Of a DNA stretch of 64,000 nucleotides, positions 47,376 through 59,810 are shown in pieces. The stretch's first letter is position 1, and every line of letters begins with the position of its first letter. The DNA is from Rotaria sp. Silwood1 (lineage: Eukaryota > Rotifera > Eurotatoria > Philodinida > Philodinidae). The position numbers were made by a program, and so were the translations under genes. The notes beneath the pieces are model-generated. The model was not told the DNA's origin, ran no database searches, and was given only the letters and a program-made list of their open reading frames with translations. Location: NCBI GenBank assembly GCA_905250075.1, contig CAJNOP010000020.1, positions 769,399 to 833,398 on the forward strand, given 5' to 3'.

Positions 47376-48281
47376 ATGCAGTATAGTGCTAAAACACAAC
47401 CATTACGTATTGGTTTACTTGGTTTTGGTCATCTAGGACAATTTATTCATGAATATATTGAAAATGAGCGTAATAAATCAACATATGATTTTGATTTAAT
47501 TTTTATTTGGAATCGATCAAAAGATATTTTTTCAACATATGATAAAAAACTTAATCAAAATTTAATTGTTTCAACTATTGAAGAAGGTTTACAACGTTCA
47601 CCTGATTTAGTTATTGAAGTAGCACATCCAAATGTTATTGAAACTTATGGAGAAAAAATACTTGATATATGTGATCTATTTATTGGATCACCAACAGCTC
47701 TTGCTAATGCATCACTTGAAATAGGATTAAGAAAAAAAACTCTTCAATCAGGTCATGTTATTTATATAGGTACAGGTGCTTTTTGGGGTGCTGAAGATAT
47801 TAATAAAATGAATGAACGTAATACACTTTGTTCATTAAATATTACAATGAAAAAACATCCAGATTCATATAAACTTAATGAACCATTACGAACAAAATTA
47901 ATTGATGAACGAACAAAACTTGGTGATAAACCAGGTGAAATTATTATTTATTCAGGTTCAGTTCGTGAATTATGTCAATTAGCACCAAATAATGTTAATA
48001 CAATGGCTGTTGGTGCAACAATAGCTAGTAATCTTGGTTTTGATCGTGTTCAAGGATGTTTAATTGCTGATACATCATTACACGATCGACATATTGTTGA
48101 AATTGAATTAACAGGACCAGAAAAAACTATTGATGAAAATAAAAAAGTGAATTTTCATTTGAAAACTATTCGAACTAATCCAGCTGAATTTGGTTCTGTT
48201 ACTGGTACAGCAACATTTCTTTCATTTATTAGTAGTATTAAACGTGCAAAAGGTCGAACGCCAGGCATTCATGTTGTTTAA
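47376..48281 (+). CDS. ASPDH: Aspartate dehydrogenase domain-containing protein
   Basis: A single exon of 301 residues matching animal ASPDH, an NAD(P)-dependent L-aspartate dehydrogenase-like protein. The Rossmann nucleotide-binding motif GFGHLG is at 16-21. Family signatures are FIWNRS (43-48), DLVIEVAHP (77-85), GSPTAL (104-109), GTGAFWGAEDI (132-142), NVNTMA (206-211) and ADTSLHDRH (231-239, containing the candidate catalytic H239). The C-terminus ends in PGIHVV, like vertebrate PGIHLC. The ATG at 47376 gives the family-typical start, about ten residues before the Rossmann strand. The THOC7 start codon follows only 88 bp after the stop on the same strand. Confidence 0.93.
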   Translation: MQYSAKTQPLRIGLLGFGHLGQFIHEYIENERNKSTYDFDLIFIWNRSKDIFSTYDKKLNQNLIVSTIEEGLQRSPDLVIEVAHPNVIETYGEKILDICDLFIGSPTALANASLEIGLRKKTLQSGHVIYIGTGAFWGAEDINKMNERNTLCSLNITMKKHPDSYKLNEPLRTKLIDERTKLGDKPGEIIIYSGSVRELCQLAPNNVNTMAVGATIASNLGFDRVQGCLIADTSLHDRHIVEIELTGPEKTIDENKKVNFHLKTIRTNPAEFGSVTGTATFLSFISSIKRAKGRTPGIHVV

Positions 48282-48369
48282 TCCATTAAAATTACATTTA
48301 TAGTTATACGACGATTTTTCTTAATAATTTTTTTTTAAAAATTTTTAGATAAAATAAAAATAAAAAAAA

Positions 48370-51003
48370 ATGACATCAAAATCTTCTAGTAATGTTTCAA
48401 CATTAAAACGAAAAGTACAAGTTGTACAACAATTACCACCATCATCATCATCTTCTACACCAGCAAAGCAGATTAAAAAAGAGCCAAATTCAGAAAAACT
48501 TAAGGTTTTTATATGTAGTATAGAGAAAAAATTTTAATTCTCCTAAACATCAATAAATACACTGACTTTTTTTTTTGTATTACGAAGAAAGATCTCCAGT
48601 TAGTCCACGCCATTTTCAATGATATTTTGTGCATATGTTAGAAATATTATTCTACGAGTCTTTGGACTGATCAGACTTATTTCGAGAATTATGACTATTT
48701 CACTGATTTCTTTTTTTATTTATGTCAAAGTATATAGGAAAAAATTGAATAATGGAATTTCAATCTGAAAATTTGCTTATATGAATTTCTTGTGGTTCTT
48801 GAAACATTCTAAAAATTTAATTGGGAAATAATTTTTTCTTTTGGAGATATTGATTTTAATAAATTTCTTTCATAATCTGTTAAGTCCTGAAGAATTGACT
48901 TTCAACATTATTTTCACAGAAACTTTTAGAGTGTTTCAATAATAATAAGAATTATATAAGGATTGCCTAATTTTTCTGTATATACCTTATGTTAGATGAA
49001 AAAAAAGTCAACAAAATGGTCATAAACTTCGAACTTAACTCCATCAGTTCAAATCTTTTTAGAATAATGTCCTTGACATATGGATTCAATATGATTGAAA
49101 AAGACATGAAGAAGTTGGTGACATTCCTTTGCTATTAAAAGCTTTACGATATTGGACTCAATTTTTCCAGATCTTTTGGAATTTCTTCAAAACTATTAAA
49201 TGATCTTTTAATAGTGTATAGCATATTCCAAATGTTTATAGAACTTTTTAGTTTACCTTAGAATGAACACGAAGATTAATAATGAATTCAGAAACAGAAT
49301 CCTGGAAAAATCGTTCATAAAAGTCGATAAATGTTAAATGATACGAACAAGAACAAAACTTTGTCTACACATATTCAATGGCATTAAAAATCTTCAAAAG
49401 TCTCTCATATATTTAATTCTGAATTGATTTTATTCTTTTTAAAAATTATAAACTCTTGAAAAAGCGCTATAGTAATTTGTAAAATAATACAAAAAATACA
49501 TATCAATAGGAAAAGAAAACAGGTGTATTTAATTGTTATTTAAGAAAATTTGAAATTCTTATTGAAATTTTAATTTTCTTTGTAAAATATTGTTTAAATT
49601 TTATTCTTAGTCTCAACGTCAACATGATCTATCAGAAGATGATATAATACGTTCACGACTTCTTTATGAAGGTGATCAAGGTATTGATGATCGACGTATA
49701 TTAACATTAATGAAAACATTTAATAAATTTGTATTTGATTTATCATCAAATTTCGATGAACATAATTTAACAATAGAAAAATTACTTTCTTTACTCTATT
49801 CAATTGAACATTCACATCATCTTTTAAAATCAACATATAAAATGGATGAACTTGAACAAATATGTTATGCTTCAAAAAGTCAACGTTTAAATGAACAAAT
49901 TAAACAATTACGTTATGAACTTGATCAAAGTGATTTACGTTTAATTGAAGCTAAACAAAAACGTTCAAATTTACTTGAATATGATGCACGTACAGCTACA
50001 ATTAATAAATTAGGTACACGTCGAGAATTACGTGCACAACAAGCAGCTACATTAGAACGAAAACATTATTTTGAACATCTTCAACAAACATTTGAAGCAA
50101 CGTAAGATATTTTAATAATTTTATTTTTTCATCTGGAAATTAAAATCTAACTATATTTTGCTCTTAACATCAGGATCTATTGAGTACATTTGAATATTTG
50201 TTGTTTTTTACCAAAATGATTAGTACGATGAGTTCTAGAGACAAGAAAAAATTTTCTGAGAACCTTGTATTTTGTTGTTGATAGAAAGTATGAATGCGAA
50301 AAGTAACAATATTTTATTTTTTCATTCGATATAGAATCACAAAATATAAAATTGATTAATCTCGAGCTATAACATTTTTTTTGTTCGTATATCTATTTTT
50401 TGCTATACAAAATGGAATAAATCATATGATTAAAAGATACAAACATGTTATAAAAATGTGACGAAGCAGTGAAGAAGTAAATTAAGATTCGAACGAGATA
50501 AGAGAATAAAATATTTTCCCCGTTTCGACTTCTAATAGCAATACCTCAAAATTCATAGAAGTTTTATTGATGATCAATATGAATCGTTTATTTTTATTTA
50601 TAGTTATCAACAACGATTGAAACAAATAGCTGTTTATATGCGTCCCATATTTGAATTAGATGAAATTTTACGACAAGATGCTCATGAAGATAGTCCAGGT
50701 GAGGGACCAAATGAATCCCCTGTTGAACAGCAATCATCATCATTAATTTCTACTTTACCAACTATAAGAAGTGAACGACAACGAACGAATTCTGATTCTT
50801 CGGCAGCTTCAATTGAGGCTGATGATACAAATTCAACAACAACACGTTCAAAACGACAACATAGAAATCATTTAGGATTAACATCATTATCAGCATCATT
50901 AGCAAATAATCAACCACAAGCATTATTTTCGAATGAAACAGAATTATTTGGTACACAACTTATTAATCCATTGTTATTATTATCTTCTTCGAATATTTCT
51001 TAA
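48370..51003 (+). CDS. THOC7: THO complex subunit 7
   Basis: A THO/TREX subunit that couples transcription to mRNP assembly and export; 341 residues. Exons 48370-48504, 49611-50101 and 50604-51003 join in phase. Residues 46-200 carry the signature: EDDIIRSRLL, DDRRILTLMKTFNKF, then a long coiled coil including LLEYDARTATINK, as in human THOC7. The N-terminal 45 residues (Lys/Ser/Pro) and the C-terminal 120 residues (acidic then Ser/Asn-rich) are extensions, so the protein is about 1.7 times human size. Both introns are long for this genome (1106 and 502 bp). The first donor (aag|gttttta) is a weak match, so exon 1 is the least certain. No other start gives the conserved block. Confidence 0.85.
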
Positions 51004-51399
51004 TTCCTATGTATAATATTTTTTTTTCTTTCATCAACAAAAAGAAAATCCTGATGCTAATCTCATGTTTTTTTTTTTTTACTAACAATTAATTATTGTC
51101 GTTTGATTATGCTAGTATTTATATTCTCAGATGTTTGATCATCAGTTCGAGCATGGAATTCATGAAAACAGATATTTTTTTCGAAATTTATAATTAGTAT
51201 ATAAAAACGAAAGTTCAGTTGTTTTGTATATGAGAAAAAAAAATTACAAATTAAATTAAATATGTTCCAAATAATTTGATCTAGTAGAGAAAATAATGTT
51301 TGATAAAGAGAATATATCAGATATCTTCGTTGGTATGATTTGTATGATACTCAATAGTATTACGTGTTGTTGTTTTTCTTGCTTTAGATCTAAGATTAA

Positions 51400-52258
51400 A
51401 TGTGGCATTTATGTCGTTTATCAACTCGGCCATTAATTGGCGTATGTCCTGTATTAATTCGACAGCGACCATTGATTCCAATACCATCTTCAACTTCTCA
51501 ACGACTTTTTTCTTTTCCATCTTTTTTTAAAATAAAAAAACAGTTACCTGAACCTCTTCCACAACCACCAGTTAATCCACGCCATCCACCTGATTATATT
51601 CCAACACGACCACCTATTGATCCAAATGTATCAACACCTGTTCAATCTCAATCTACTATATTTGCTCGTTTTCATCATGCATATGCTAAATATGGAAAAA
51701 TTCTATTAGCTGTTCATTTTGTTTCATCATTTGCATGGTTTTCTGGTCTACTTTTACTTCACTTCAATGGTTTTGATCTTGGTATGAAATAAGATCGAAA
51801 ATATTTCATTCTATTATAGTTAAATTTTTTTTTTAATAGGAATGTATGTTATGGACGGTCTTGTACAAATACATGTAATCAGTCCAGAACGACGTTTATC
51901 ATTTATACGTCATATGAATGAATTTTCAATTTCCGGAATTTTATCACGAATTCCATTTATTTCAGAAGAACGTCTTAATAGATTGAACGCATATTGGACT
52001 GGTGAACGTGTTCGTTTATTAGCTACAGTTTTATTACTTTATAAATTTTTAACACCTGTCCGTTATGCTTTTACATTAGGTGCAACAACATATATATCAC
52101 GTACATTTCTTAAACGTGGTCTTATTAAACGAGCACCACAAGGTGATTCATTACAAGAACTTTATCGTGATCAAAAACTTTTAATTAAAAGTCATGTTAG
52201 ACGAGCAAGAGAAAAAATAAAAACAACTGCACGACGTGGTTCACACAAAGTTGAATGA
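51400..52258 (+). CDS. FAM210-type mitochondrial protein (DUF1279)
   Basis: Exons 51400-51781 and 51840-52258 encode 266 residues. The first about 50 residues are Arg/Ser-rich without acidic residues, fitting a mitochondrial presequence, followed by a Pro-rich stretch. The DUF1279 domain begins near 88 with KYGKILLAVHFVSSFAWFSG, where residues 101-121 form a membrane segment, and continues to a second hydrophobic stretch (187-208, ending in FTLGATTYI). The C-terminal 40 residues are basic and helical. FAM210A/B proteins are inner-membrane proteins linked to mitochondrial translation and respiration. I cannot decide between A and B types. Confidence 0.85.
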
Positions 52259-55128
52259 ATCGTGTTTACTTGTTGTTATGATTTAAAGTTTATAGCTTTT
52301 TGTTTTTCTGTTTAAATTTGTTCACTAATTCAGCTTTATATGAATATATCAATGGAAATAGCAAAAACAAATGATTGCTTTGTTTGATTTAAATTTATAT
52401 TTAATTATAAATAATAATTCTATGTGTATCATCAGTGATTAATTAGTATAATTTTTAAAACAAAAAAGATCTAATAATTAACAGATTTTTGTTTTTACAT
52501 CTCATTGCTTTTTTTTTCATACAAATAAAGTGATATGTACTGTAATTAATTATTAGATAATATTATGAGTATATCTTGCATGTATTTGGTTCATTTAAAC
52601 ATTATTCATTCATATGTCTAAAATGAACACCAGAAATGACGATAACGAGAAAGATAAAAATATATCAAAAAGAACGATCAAACATATTGAAGAATTTTTA
52701 CGGAAAAAAAACACACTCAACTGTTGTAGAAAATTTCATAATAAATCTCAACATAATCTGACGATACTAATAAAGGGTTTATTAATGAACAAACTTTGAA
52801 AATATGTTGACACTATTGTTTTTGAAAAAACTGTAAAATTAATTGTTTCTAATATATTTCGAGCAATGATACAATTGCTCATTGTTTAGCAGTTAGACAT
52901 TGACAATTGTCATGATATTTCAATATTGTAGTCTTTTCGGATGGAAGTTCTACGAAGATGAGGAGTATGGGTGTAGATGTGGGCCAAGAAGGAGATTAGG
53001 AAACATACTAATACCCACACCCAGTGTGATGCTTTTCTTTACTATTCAAAAAATTACACGCACACACTCACACTCTGATATAAAAGAAAAAACAGCTTTT
53101 CTGAAAAACTTTACTTTTATCTGCCTAAATCTTTTTGATCGTAATTCATGTTGCAATATGATAACTGACTGAAGCTCAACGTTAATATAGTGCATCTTGT
53201 AAAGAATTTTACGCTCTACAAAACCATTATAGAGATTTTGAGAAAGAAATTTTCAGAAAAGGCTCAAAAAAGGGGATGGTGCATTATTTCCAAGTCATGA
53301 ATTGATGGCTTTTGACTGATATTTAGCAGAATTTGTTTTGTAAATGACATATTGATCAAAAATAATATGGTACTCTGAGTCAGCATCAAAAACTGAGTCA
53401 ACTGACATGTATTTAAAGTATTTATCACAAGCTATACAAAATTGAAGATGATTAAACAATAAAAGAGCATCGTGATGAATTTCATTTTTCTGATTAAATC
53501 CTGAGGTGGACTAGAGATGAAGTTCTCGACCACAAAGAAAAACATTTCAAATATATTTAAAATACATACCAGTTGACTCAGTTTTTGATACTGATTTAGC
53601 ATATCATATTAGTTTTGATAATTTGTCATTTTCTATGCAAATCCTGGTGAATAATAGTCAAAAAGGCACAAACCTGTGCGTCTAAAATAATGCATCACCG
53701 TCTTTTTTTTTCAAAATCTCCGTAGTGGTTTTGTAGCACGTAAAATTCTTTACAAGATGCACTATATTAAAGTTGAGCCCTGATTTGTTATCATATTGTG
53801 AAACAGTTCACGATCACGAAAACTCAGTCAAATAATAGTTCAATTTTTCAGAAAAGCTTATTTTTTCTAATCAAGATCCATCTTTTTGAGAAAACCTATT
53901 TGTAACGTTTTTGTTGTTTTATGTGATGTTTCAAATGAGATATTGCTAAAATAATACGGATAAAAATTGATGAAGATATAAGCGAAACAATAGAGATATC
54001 CTGTTTTTATCCATTTCTCGAACGGCTTCATGTTGCAAGACTCATAACTCAATGAAATAAAATTACAGGAGTCTAAAATTTTTTTATGACTCCAGTTTGA
54101 TGTCGGGAACCAATTGATATAAATAAAAGAAAAGGTATGTCTTAATTTCGATCATAAAATCGACTTTCTCGGTGAGCTCGTGTACTTACGCTTATAACGC
54201 ATTTGTTCTGTAATTTTCATATTTTGTACCGTGAGCTCTATTAAAACCGATATTTTTCGATAAAGAATAATATTCTGCACTTAACGCAACCAATTAGACA
54301 TCTAGCACAAATCCAGAAAAGAATTCAGACGAGGAAAGATCGAATACGGTTCTAATGTAACTTACGTTGACTATCTACACTTTGTTACATAAAGTAATGA
54401 TAGCTTTGAAGCCTATTTATTCATCTAAAAACATTTGTACAAATACTATATTAGTAGGTCGGGAATTATTCATCAGAAAACGCATGATTTAGATTATAAT
54501 GGTAATTATGCTTGTTGTACTTCATTATAAATGTTGATTATGCCTTGAAAATATGCAAATAACAGATACTTGCAAAATATGTAAATAATAATGTACATGT
54601 TATTGCATCAGTTCCTGATTGTTTCAAAAAAACAATTTCAACTACTAGCTCAGTTTGATCATACTTTGTTATTGTTTTCTTTTGTATACTCTTAAGCTTG
54701 CTATTCATTATACGAATATATTTTATTGCCTTTTTATTTGGTCTTATTGTTTTTTTTTACCGATTTTAAGCTTGAGTAAAACTAATTGGATTCACTCGCT
54801 TTAATATTGTGTACAAAGCTGTTTTTGTTTTCAAAAATGTTCTCAAAATACATTTCATGCACATCCATAATGCAAATAGTTTATCTATCGGAAAATCACT
54901 AGCTTTTATTATTTTAAATAGAAAAAAAAAGAACATTTCGATTTGCTTTTTAAATTGCATCTGAATTCATAACTATCGTCAAAAAAAAAAATAATAATAA
55001 CATATTAGATTAAAGAAAATTAATATCGCAAAATAAATGAAGATGATCAAAGAAAAAAATGTCGTGTAGTTTTAATTTATACATTTTTTTTGTCAGTCAA
55101 TTTAATGATTTGATTTCTCCTGTTTCTT
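52259..55128. other. Intergenic, contains a foldback element but no gene
   Basis: 2.9 kb lies between the FAM210 gene and the convergent zinc transporter. A 605-bp palindromic element occupies 53174-53778. Near 52955-53035 there is a short GTGTAGATGTGGG / ACCCACACCC pair related to the stretch at 17440-17640. The remaining open frames are short and lack support. Confidence 0.6.
53174..53778. mobile_element. 605-bp palindromic foldback element
   Basis: The two halves are reverse complements over most of their length, about 260 bp per arm with a loop near 53440-53525. Matching blocks include ttaatatagtgcatcttgta near both outer ends, aattttacg, ctacaaaaccat/cact, agattttga, ggtg(at)gcattattt, ttttgact and atcaaaaactgagtcaactg in the inner arms. 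The outer end reads GCTCAACNTTAATATAGTGC on both sides. There is no coding capacity. It is a MITE or foldback element; a target duplication is not clear. Confidence 0.75.
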
Positions 55129-56907
55129 TTAAGTATCCGGTCGACGACAATCTTCACATGCATTCATCACATATTCATCATACGGTTCAATCTGTATGGT
55201 CGTTCGTGCAATAGAATGTTTATAACGAAGCATGTCTTGAGCTTGCCTCAATACTGTTAAACAATCTCGATCAGGACCTAAAGAGAAGAAAAAACAAAAT
55301 CTTATATCAAAAAACGACACAATTCAAAAAAGACATAGAATAATTTTCATATTTCAACAATAGAATTTCAAAGATTGCTTACTGATTGCAATATGAACGG
55401 ATAGAGCTGTTCTTTGCAGTGATAATGACCATATATGCAAACTATGTGCATTTTGTACACCAGGTAATTGAAGAAGATCATCAACTACTCGTGAATAATT
55501 AACATTTGATGGAACAGCTAATATATAATATAATAGAAAACAAAATAGACAAAATTCGATAAAAAAAAAAGAAAACTACCTTCCATAAGAACAAAGATAA
55601 TATCACGCATGATTGTAATTGTTGTAATAAGAACAAGAACAGAAAAAATAAAAGTACAAATAGGATCGGCTAATTTATATTGTGGCTAGAACCATAACAA
55701 GAAATATAATCAATTTTTATTTATTCAGTTTTAAATATACCTTAAATTTAATGAGTAAAGCCGCACATAGAACACCAACACTTTGAACAAAATCTCCAAT
55801 AACATGTATAATAGCAGCTCGTACATTAATATTTTTCGATGATTTTTTTGCTTTTAAAATTTTTTCTCGATTTTGACCAGTTACAATATTAGCAACTAAT
55901 GGTGAAGCATTAATAATCGCATCTGCATTTTCAAGATCTTCCTCACGTGAATATTCATGATTATCTGTACTTGAATGATCATGATTATTTGCATGTGAAT
56001 GATCATGATTATCTTCATGCGAATGACCATGATTGTTTCCATGTGAATGACCATGATGAGGTATTGATGTACCACATACATTAGCATGTAAAACAAAAAA
56101 CATTCTATAAAAATAAATAACAAAAAAACAATTTTTAGTTTTCAAATGATAATTAATTCATAATTCATACCTACACAATATTGAATACAACGCCACATGA
56201 TGCAACAATAATCATTTGTAATGGTTGTACTTCAAAATTTTGATTAATACAACGTTCAACAGCCATATAAACAAGAACACCAGTTACTAACCAAATTGTT
56301 AATACACTAAGAAGTGCTCCAAGTACCTCTAAAAAAATAAGTGAATAAAATTAAAACAATGAATATATATATATATATTATTTTAATATGTGTATAAACC
56401 TGCTCGAATATAACCGAATGAAAGTCTTTTTGTTGGTTTTTTTGTTGCAAGATACATTGCTGTTAATGATATTAAAAAACTAGCAACATCAATAGCCATA
56501 TGAGCTGCATCTGTTACAACAGCTGTTGAATTAGAAAGAATACCTCCTACGTAAAAATAAAAATACGCATAATAATTGTTTTTTTTTTCTTATCTTAAAA
56601 TTAATAACATACCGATTATTTCAATTATCATAAAAATGATACAAATAATTAGTACAAGAATAAGACGATTTCTTGCACCGTAATCAAATTTATCATCCGG
56701 TACATGACAATGAGTTGATTGTAAGAGCGATTGATTTGATATACTTGCTGGTCTTACTACTTCTGTATTATCCGCACCATTTAATAATGGTGCTTTATCT
56801 TCAGTATCGTCAGCCATTAATATAAAACTATCATCCGATGCATTGCCGTCATTATGGTTTCGTTTGATATACTGTTCTCGACCAAATATATGCGTGTTTG
56901 ATGTCAT
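55129..56907 (-). CDS. Zinc transporter, ZnT/SLC30A2-4-8 type
   Basis: A cation-diffusion-facilitator zinc/proton antiporter of 449 residues, expected in vesicle or plasma membranes. Exons: 56907-56613, 56546-56400, 56328-56175, 56104-55741, 55685-55580, 55517-55383, 55277-55129. Six membrane segments are seen from about residue 81 on. The transport-site residues are intact in helix II (H114 and D118 in DAAHMAID) and helix V (H299 and D303 in HVIGD). A His-rich cytosolic loop (residues 215-248, repeats like HGHSH and NNHDHS) separates helices IV and V. The C-terminal domain, with [14 protein letters not shown], matches the family. The N-terminus is polar with no signal peptide. The gene is divergent from DNAJC3, with start codons 522 bp apart. 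Confidence 0.93.
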
Positions 56908-57429
56908 TAAAAGAAAAACGATCGAAAAGGAAAGGAAAAAAAAAATTATTCGACTTCAGTCAATAAAAGAAATTCAATCTAAAATATAATATTCCATCAG
57001 GGAACTTTGAAGATTAGACAAAAAAAAAAGTGTTACATTATAGTTATTCACCTTTTTATTCTTTTCTCATCATTCTGAATATTAAATGTAATTAAAATAA
57101 ATAAAAGATATTCAAACAAAAACGAACATGAGTCTATATAAACATACCTTATCAATATTCAATAGAGGTCGCATAATCTTTCATAAAACTCTTTTATATT
57201 TATAGAAAAAGATCTTTAAAAACTATTGAAATTTTTTTCATTTTTTTCAAATTTTAATAAACTTATCTAATCAGTCTTGGTAGGTCTCACCTGTCTATCA
57301 ATCATTAGTCGTTTATTATCCATTCAAATTGTTCAACGTTTGTCAATGTTTTATATCAATAATACCTAATTTAAATTGGTTTTGATTATCATGGTATGAA
57401 TCTAACATTCCACAATATACTTTCTTCGC
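56908..57429. promoter_or_regulatory. Divergent promoter interval, ZnT / DNAJC3
   Basis: 522 bp lie between two outward-pointing start codons. Both promoters and 5' UTRs must lie here. No individual element is recognised. Confidence 0.4.
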
Positions 57430-59355
57430 ATGTCTCGGTGTATTGATAAACTATTTCATTTATTTATCCTTGCTATCCTGTCAGATTTTTTAATACATGG
57501 TAAATTGAGCATAGATTTTTCTTTAATTTGAAATTTAAAATACCAAAAAAAAAAAAACAAAACAATTTTTCATAGGTGCTATTGGAGATGCAAGTGAAAA
57601 TGTTAATGATCATTTAGAAAAAGGAAAGAAATTATTAGCTAGTGGACAATTAGTAGATGCTCTATCACAATTTCATTTAGCAATTGGTATGATAATTCAG
57701 AAAAGTTTAATTTTTATAAGTTTACATTTGTTTTTTGTTCGGTTTAGATGCTGATCCAAAAAATTATATTGCTTATTTTCGACGAGCTGCTGTTTATTTA
57801 GGTATGGGAAAATCAAAAGCAGCATTACCAGATTTGAATAAAGTTATTGAACTTAAACCAGATTTTCTTGCTGTAAGTTTTTTGTTTATAATTGAATCAA
57901 TTAAAACTTTCTATTTTATTTAAGGCTCGTATACAACGAGGAAATTTATTATTAAAACAAGGAGATTTTGATGAAGCAAAAATTGATTTTGAAAGTATAG
58001 TATGTAGAAAATCATTTATTATCTTTTGTTTTAAATAATTTTTTAATTATTATATATTTAGTTGACATCTGATTCATCAAATAATGAAGCACGTATTCAA
58101 TTTGATTTAACTAAAAAAATGAGTCAAACAACACAAGAAGCAAAAAATGCTTATGCAAAACAAGATTATACTAAAACTATTGAATTACTTTCAATAGTAA
58201 TTGAGGTTTGAATCTATTTTTCTTTTTTATTTCGAATATTCTTTTGTTATTGTTGTTGTTATTTTTCTTTTTTAAAGCATTGTCCATGGGCAATAATATT
58301 ACGTGAATTACGTGCTGATAGTTATTTAAAATCAGGTGATTTATCAAAAGCAGTTAATGATCTTAAAGCTACAGCAAAATTAATACCTGATAATACTCAA
58401 GCATATCTTAAAATAAGTCAATTACTTTATACAATGGGTGATGCTGATGATAGTTTAACGTAAATATTCAATCGTTTTTTTTTTTTTATTTTTAATTTTA
58501 TCTAATAAACTTTTTCTATTAGAAATATTCGTGAATGTCTTAAATTAGATGCTGATCATAAAGAATGTCATTCACATTATATTAAAGTTAAAAAATTAGC
58601 TAAACAACTTGAATCTATACGTGATGCAATAAGTCAATCGAATTGGCAAGAATGTCTTGATAAAGCAAATCAAATTCTTAAACTTTCATCAGATTCATCA
58701 TCACATACATTTATATATCGTGCACATTCATCATTATGTACATGTATGTCAAAAGGAAAATCTCCAGCTAAAGATACAATTAAAAAATGTACAGAAGTTT
58801 TAGATACATATCATGTATCTGATGTTGAAATATTAATAAGTCGTGCTGAAGCATATATATTAAATGAAGAATATGAATTAGCATTAGCTGATTATCAACG
58901 TGCACATGAAAGTGAAGATTCTAATCGTGTTAATGATGGTATAAAACGTGTACAAAAATTAATAAAACAATTAAAAAAACGTGATTATTATAAAATATTA
59001 AATGTAAGACGAACAGCAAATAAAGCTGAAATATTAAAAGCTTATAGAAAACTTGCTATTAAATGGCATCCAGATAAATATGAAGGTGAAGATAAGAAAA
59101 AAGCTGAAAAAATGTTTATTGATATAGCAGCAGCAAAAGAAGTTTTAACTGATCCAGGTTTGTATTTCAATCTTGTTTATTTTGGTTTTTTAAGAAATAA
59201 TAAAATTTATTGTAGAAAAACGTGCTAAATTTGATGCTGGTGATGATCCATTAGATGCCGAAGAGCAAGCTCAACAACATAATCCATTTCATGGTTTTAA
59301 TCCATTCGGTGCTGGTAATGGACAAGGCTTTACATTTCGATTTCATTTTAATTAA
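57430..59355 (+). CDS. DNAJC3: DNAJC3 / P58IPK, ER co-chaperone
   Basis: An ER-lumen J-domain co-chaperone for BiP that also restrains PERK-family kinases; 493 residues against 504 in human. Exons: 57430-57499, 57576-57686, 57748-57872, 57925-57999, 58062-58205, 58278-58459, 58523-59157, 59216-59355. The first 24 residues include a hydrophobic core (LFHLFILAILSDFLI) suited to a signal peptide. TPR repeats fill residues about 30-385 (for example AYFRRAAVYLGMGKSKAALPDL). The J domain at about 388-455 has DYYKILNV and the catalytic HPD at 418-420 in IKWHPDKYEG. The C-terminus is a Gly/Phe-containing tail ending RFHFN; like the vertebrate protein, no KDEL is seen. Confidence 0.95.
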
Positions 59356-59810
59356 TTGTGCATGTGTATTCGTATACAGTAGTCGCCTGTCTTTTTTTGT
59401 TTGTTTTTATTCTCATCTTCTTTATTTTGCTGTCTTTTCTCTTTTTACAAAATTGCAAAGAAAAAAAAAACTTATGCTTCTCTTTTGTTGTTGCTATTGT
59501 TATTATTAACATCGACATTTTTTTTTTATGTATTGATCAACAAAAAGAAATAAAAAAAAAAAGAAACATTCAAATTAAAATAATGTTAGTTTTTTTTTGG
59601 TCTTTTATTTTAATACATGAATACCATAATGACAAACGACAGATACATATATGAAATGCACGTTTCTTTCTTTTTCTTAATGTTGCAATAAAATAAATAA
59701 CTATACATATATATGGAACGACATTAATACGAAAAAAAAATATATATAATAAAATGATCGTTGAGTATATGAGTGTAAAATGTTTATTGTAGGTCAGTTT
59801 TTGTCAATGA
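59356..59810. other. Convergent 3' intergenic region
   Basis: It separates the ends of DNAJC3 (+) and the V-ATPase gene (-). It is T- and A-rich with an AATAAA-type motif near 59689-59698. Open frames within it are low complexity and rejected. Confidence 0.5.
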
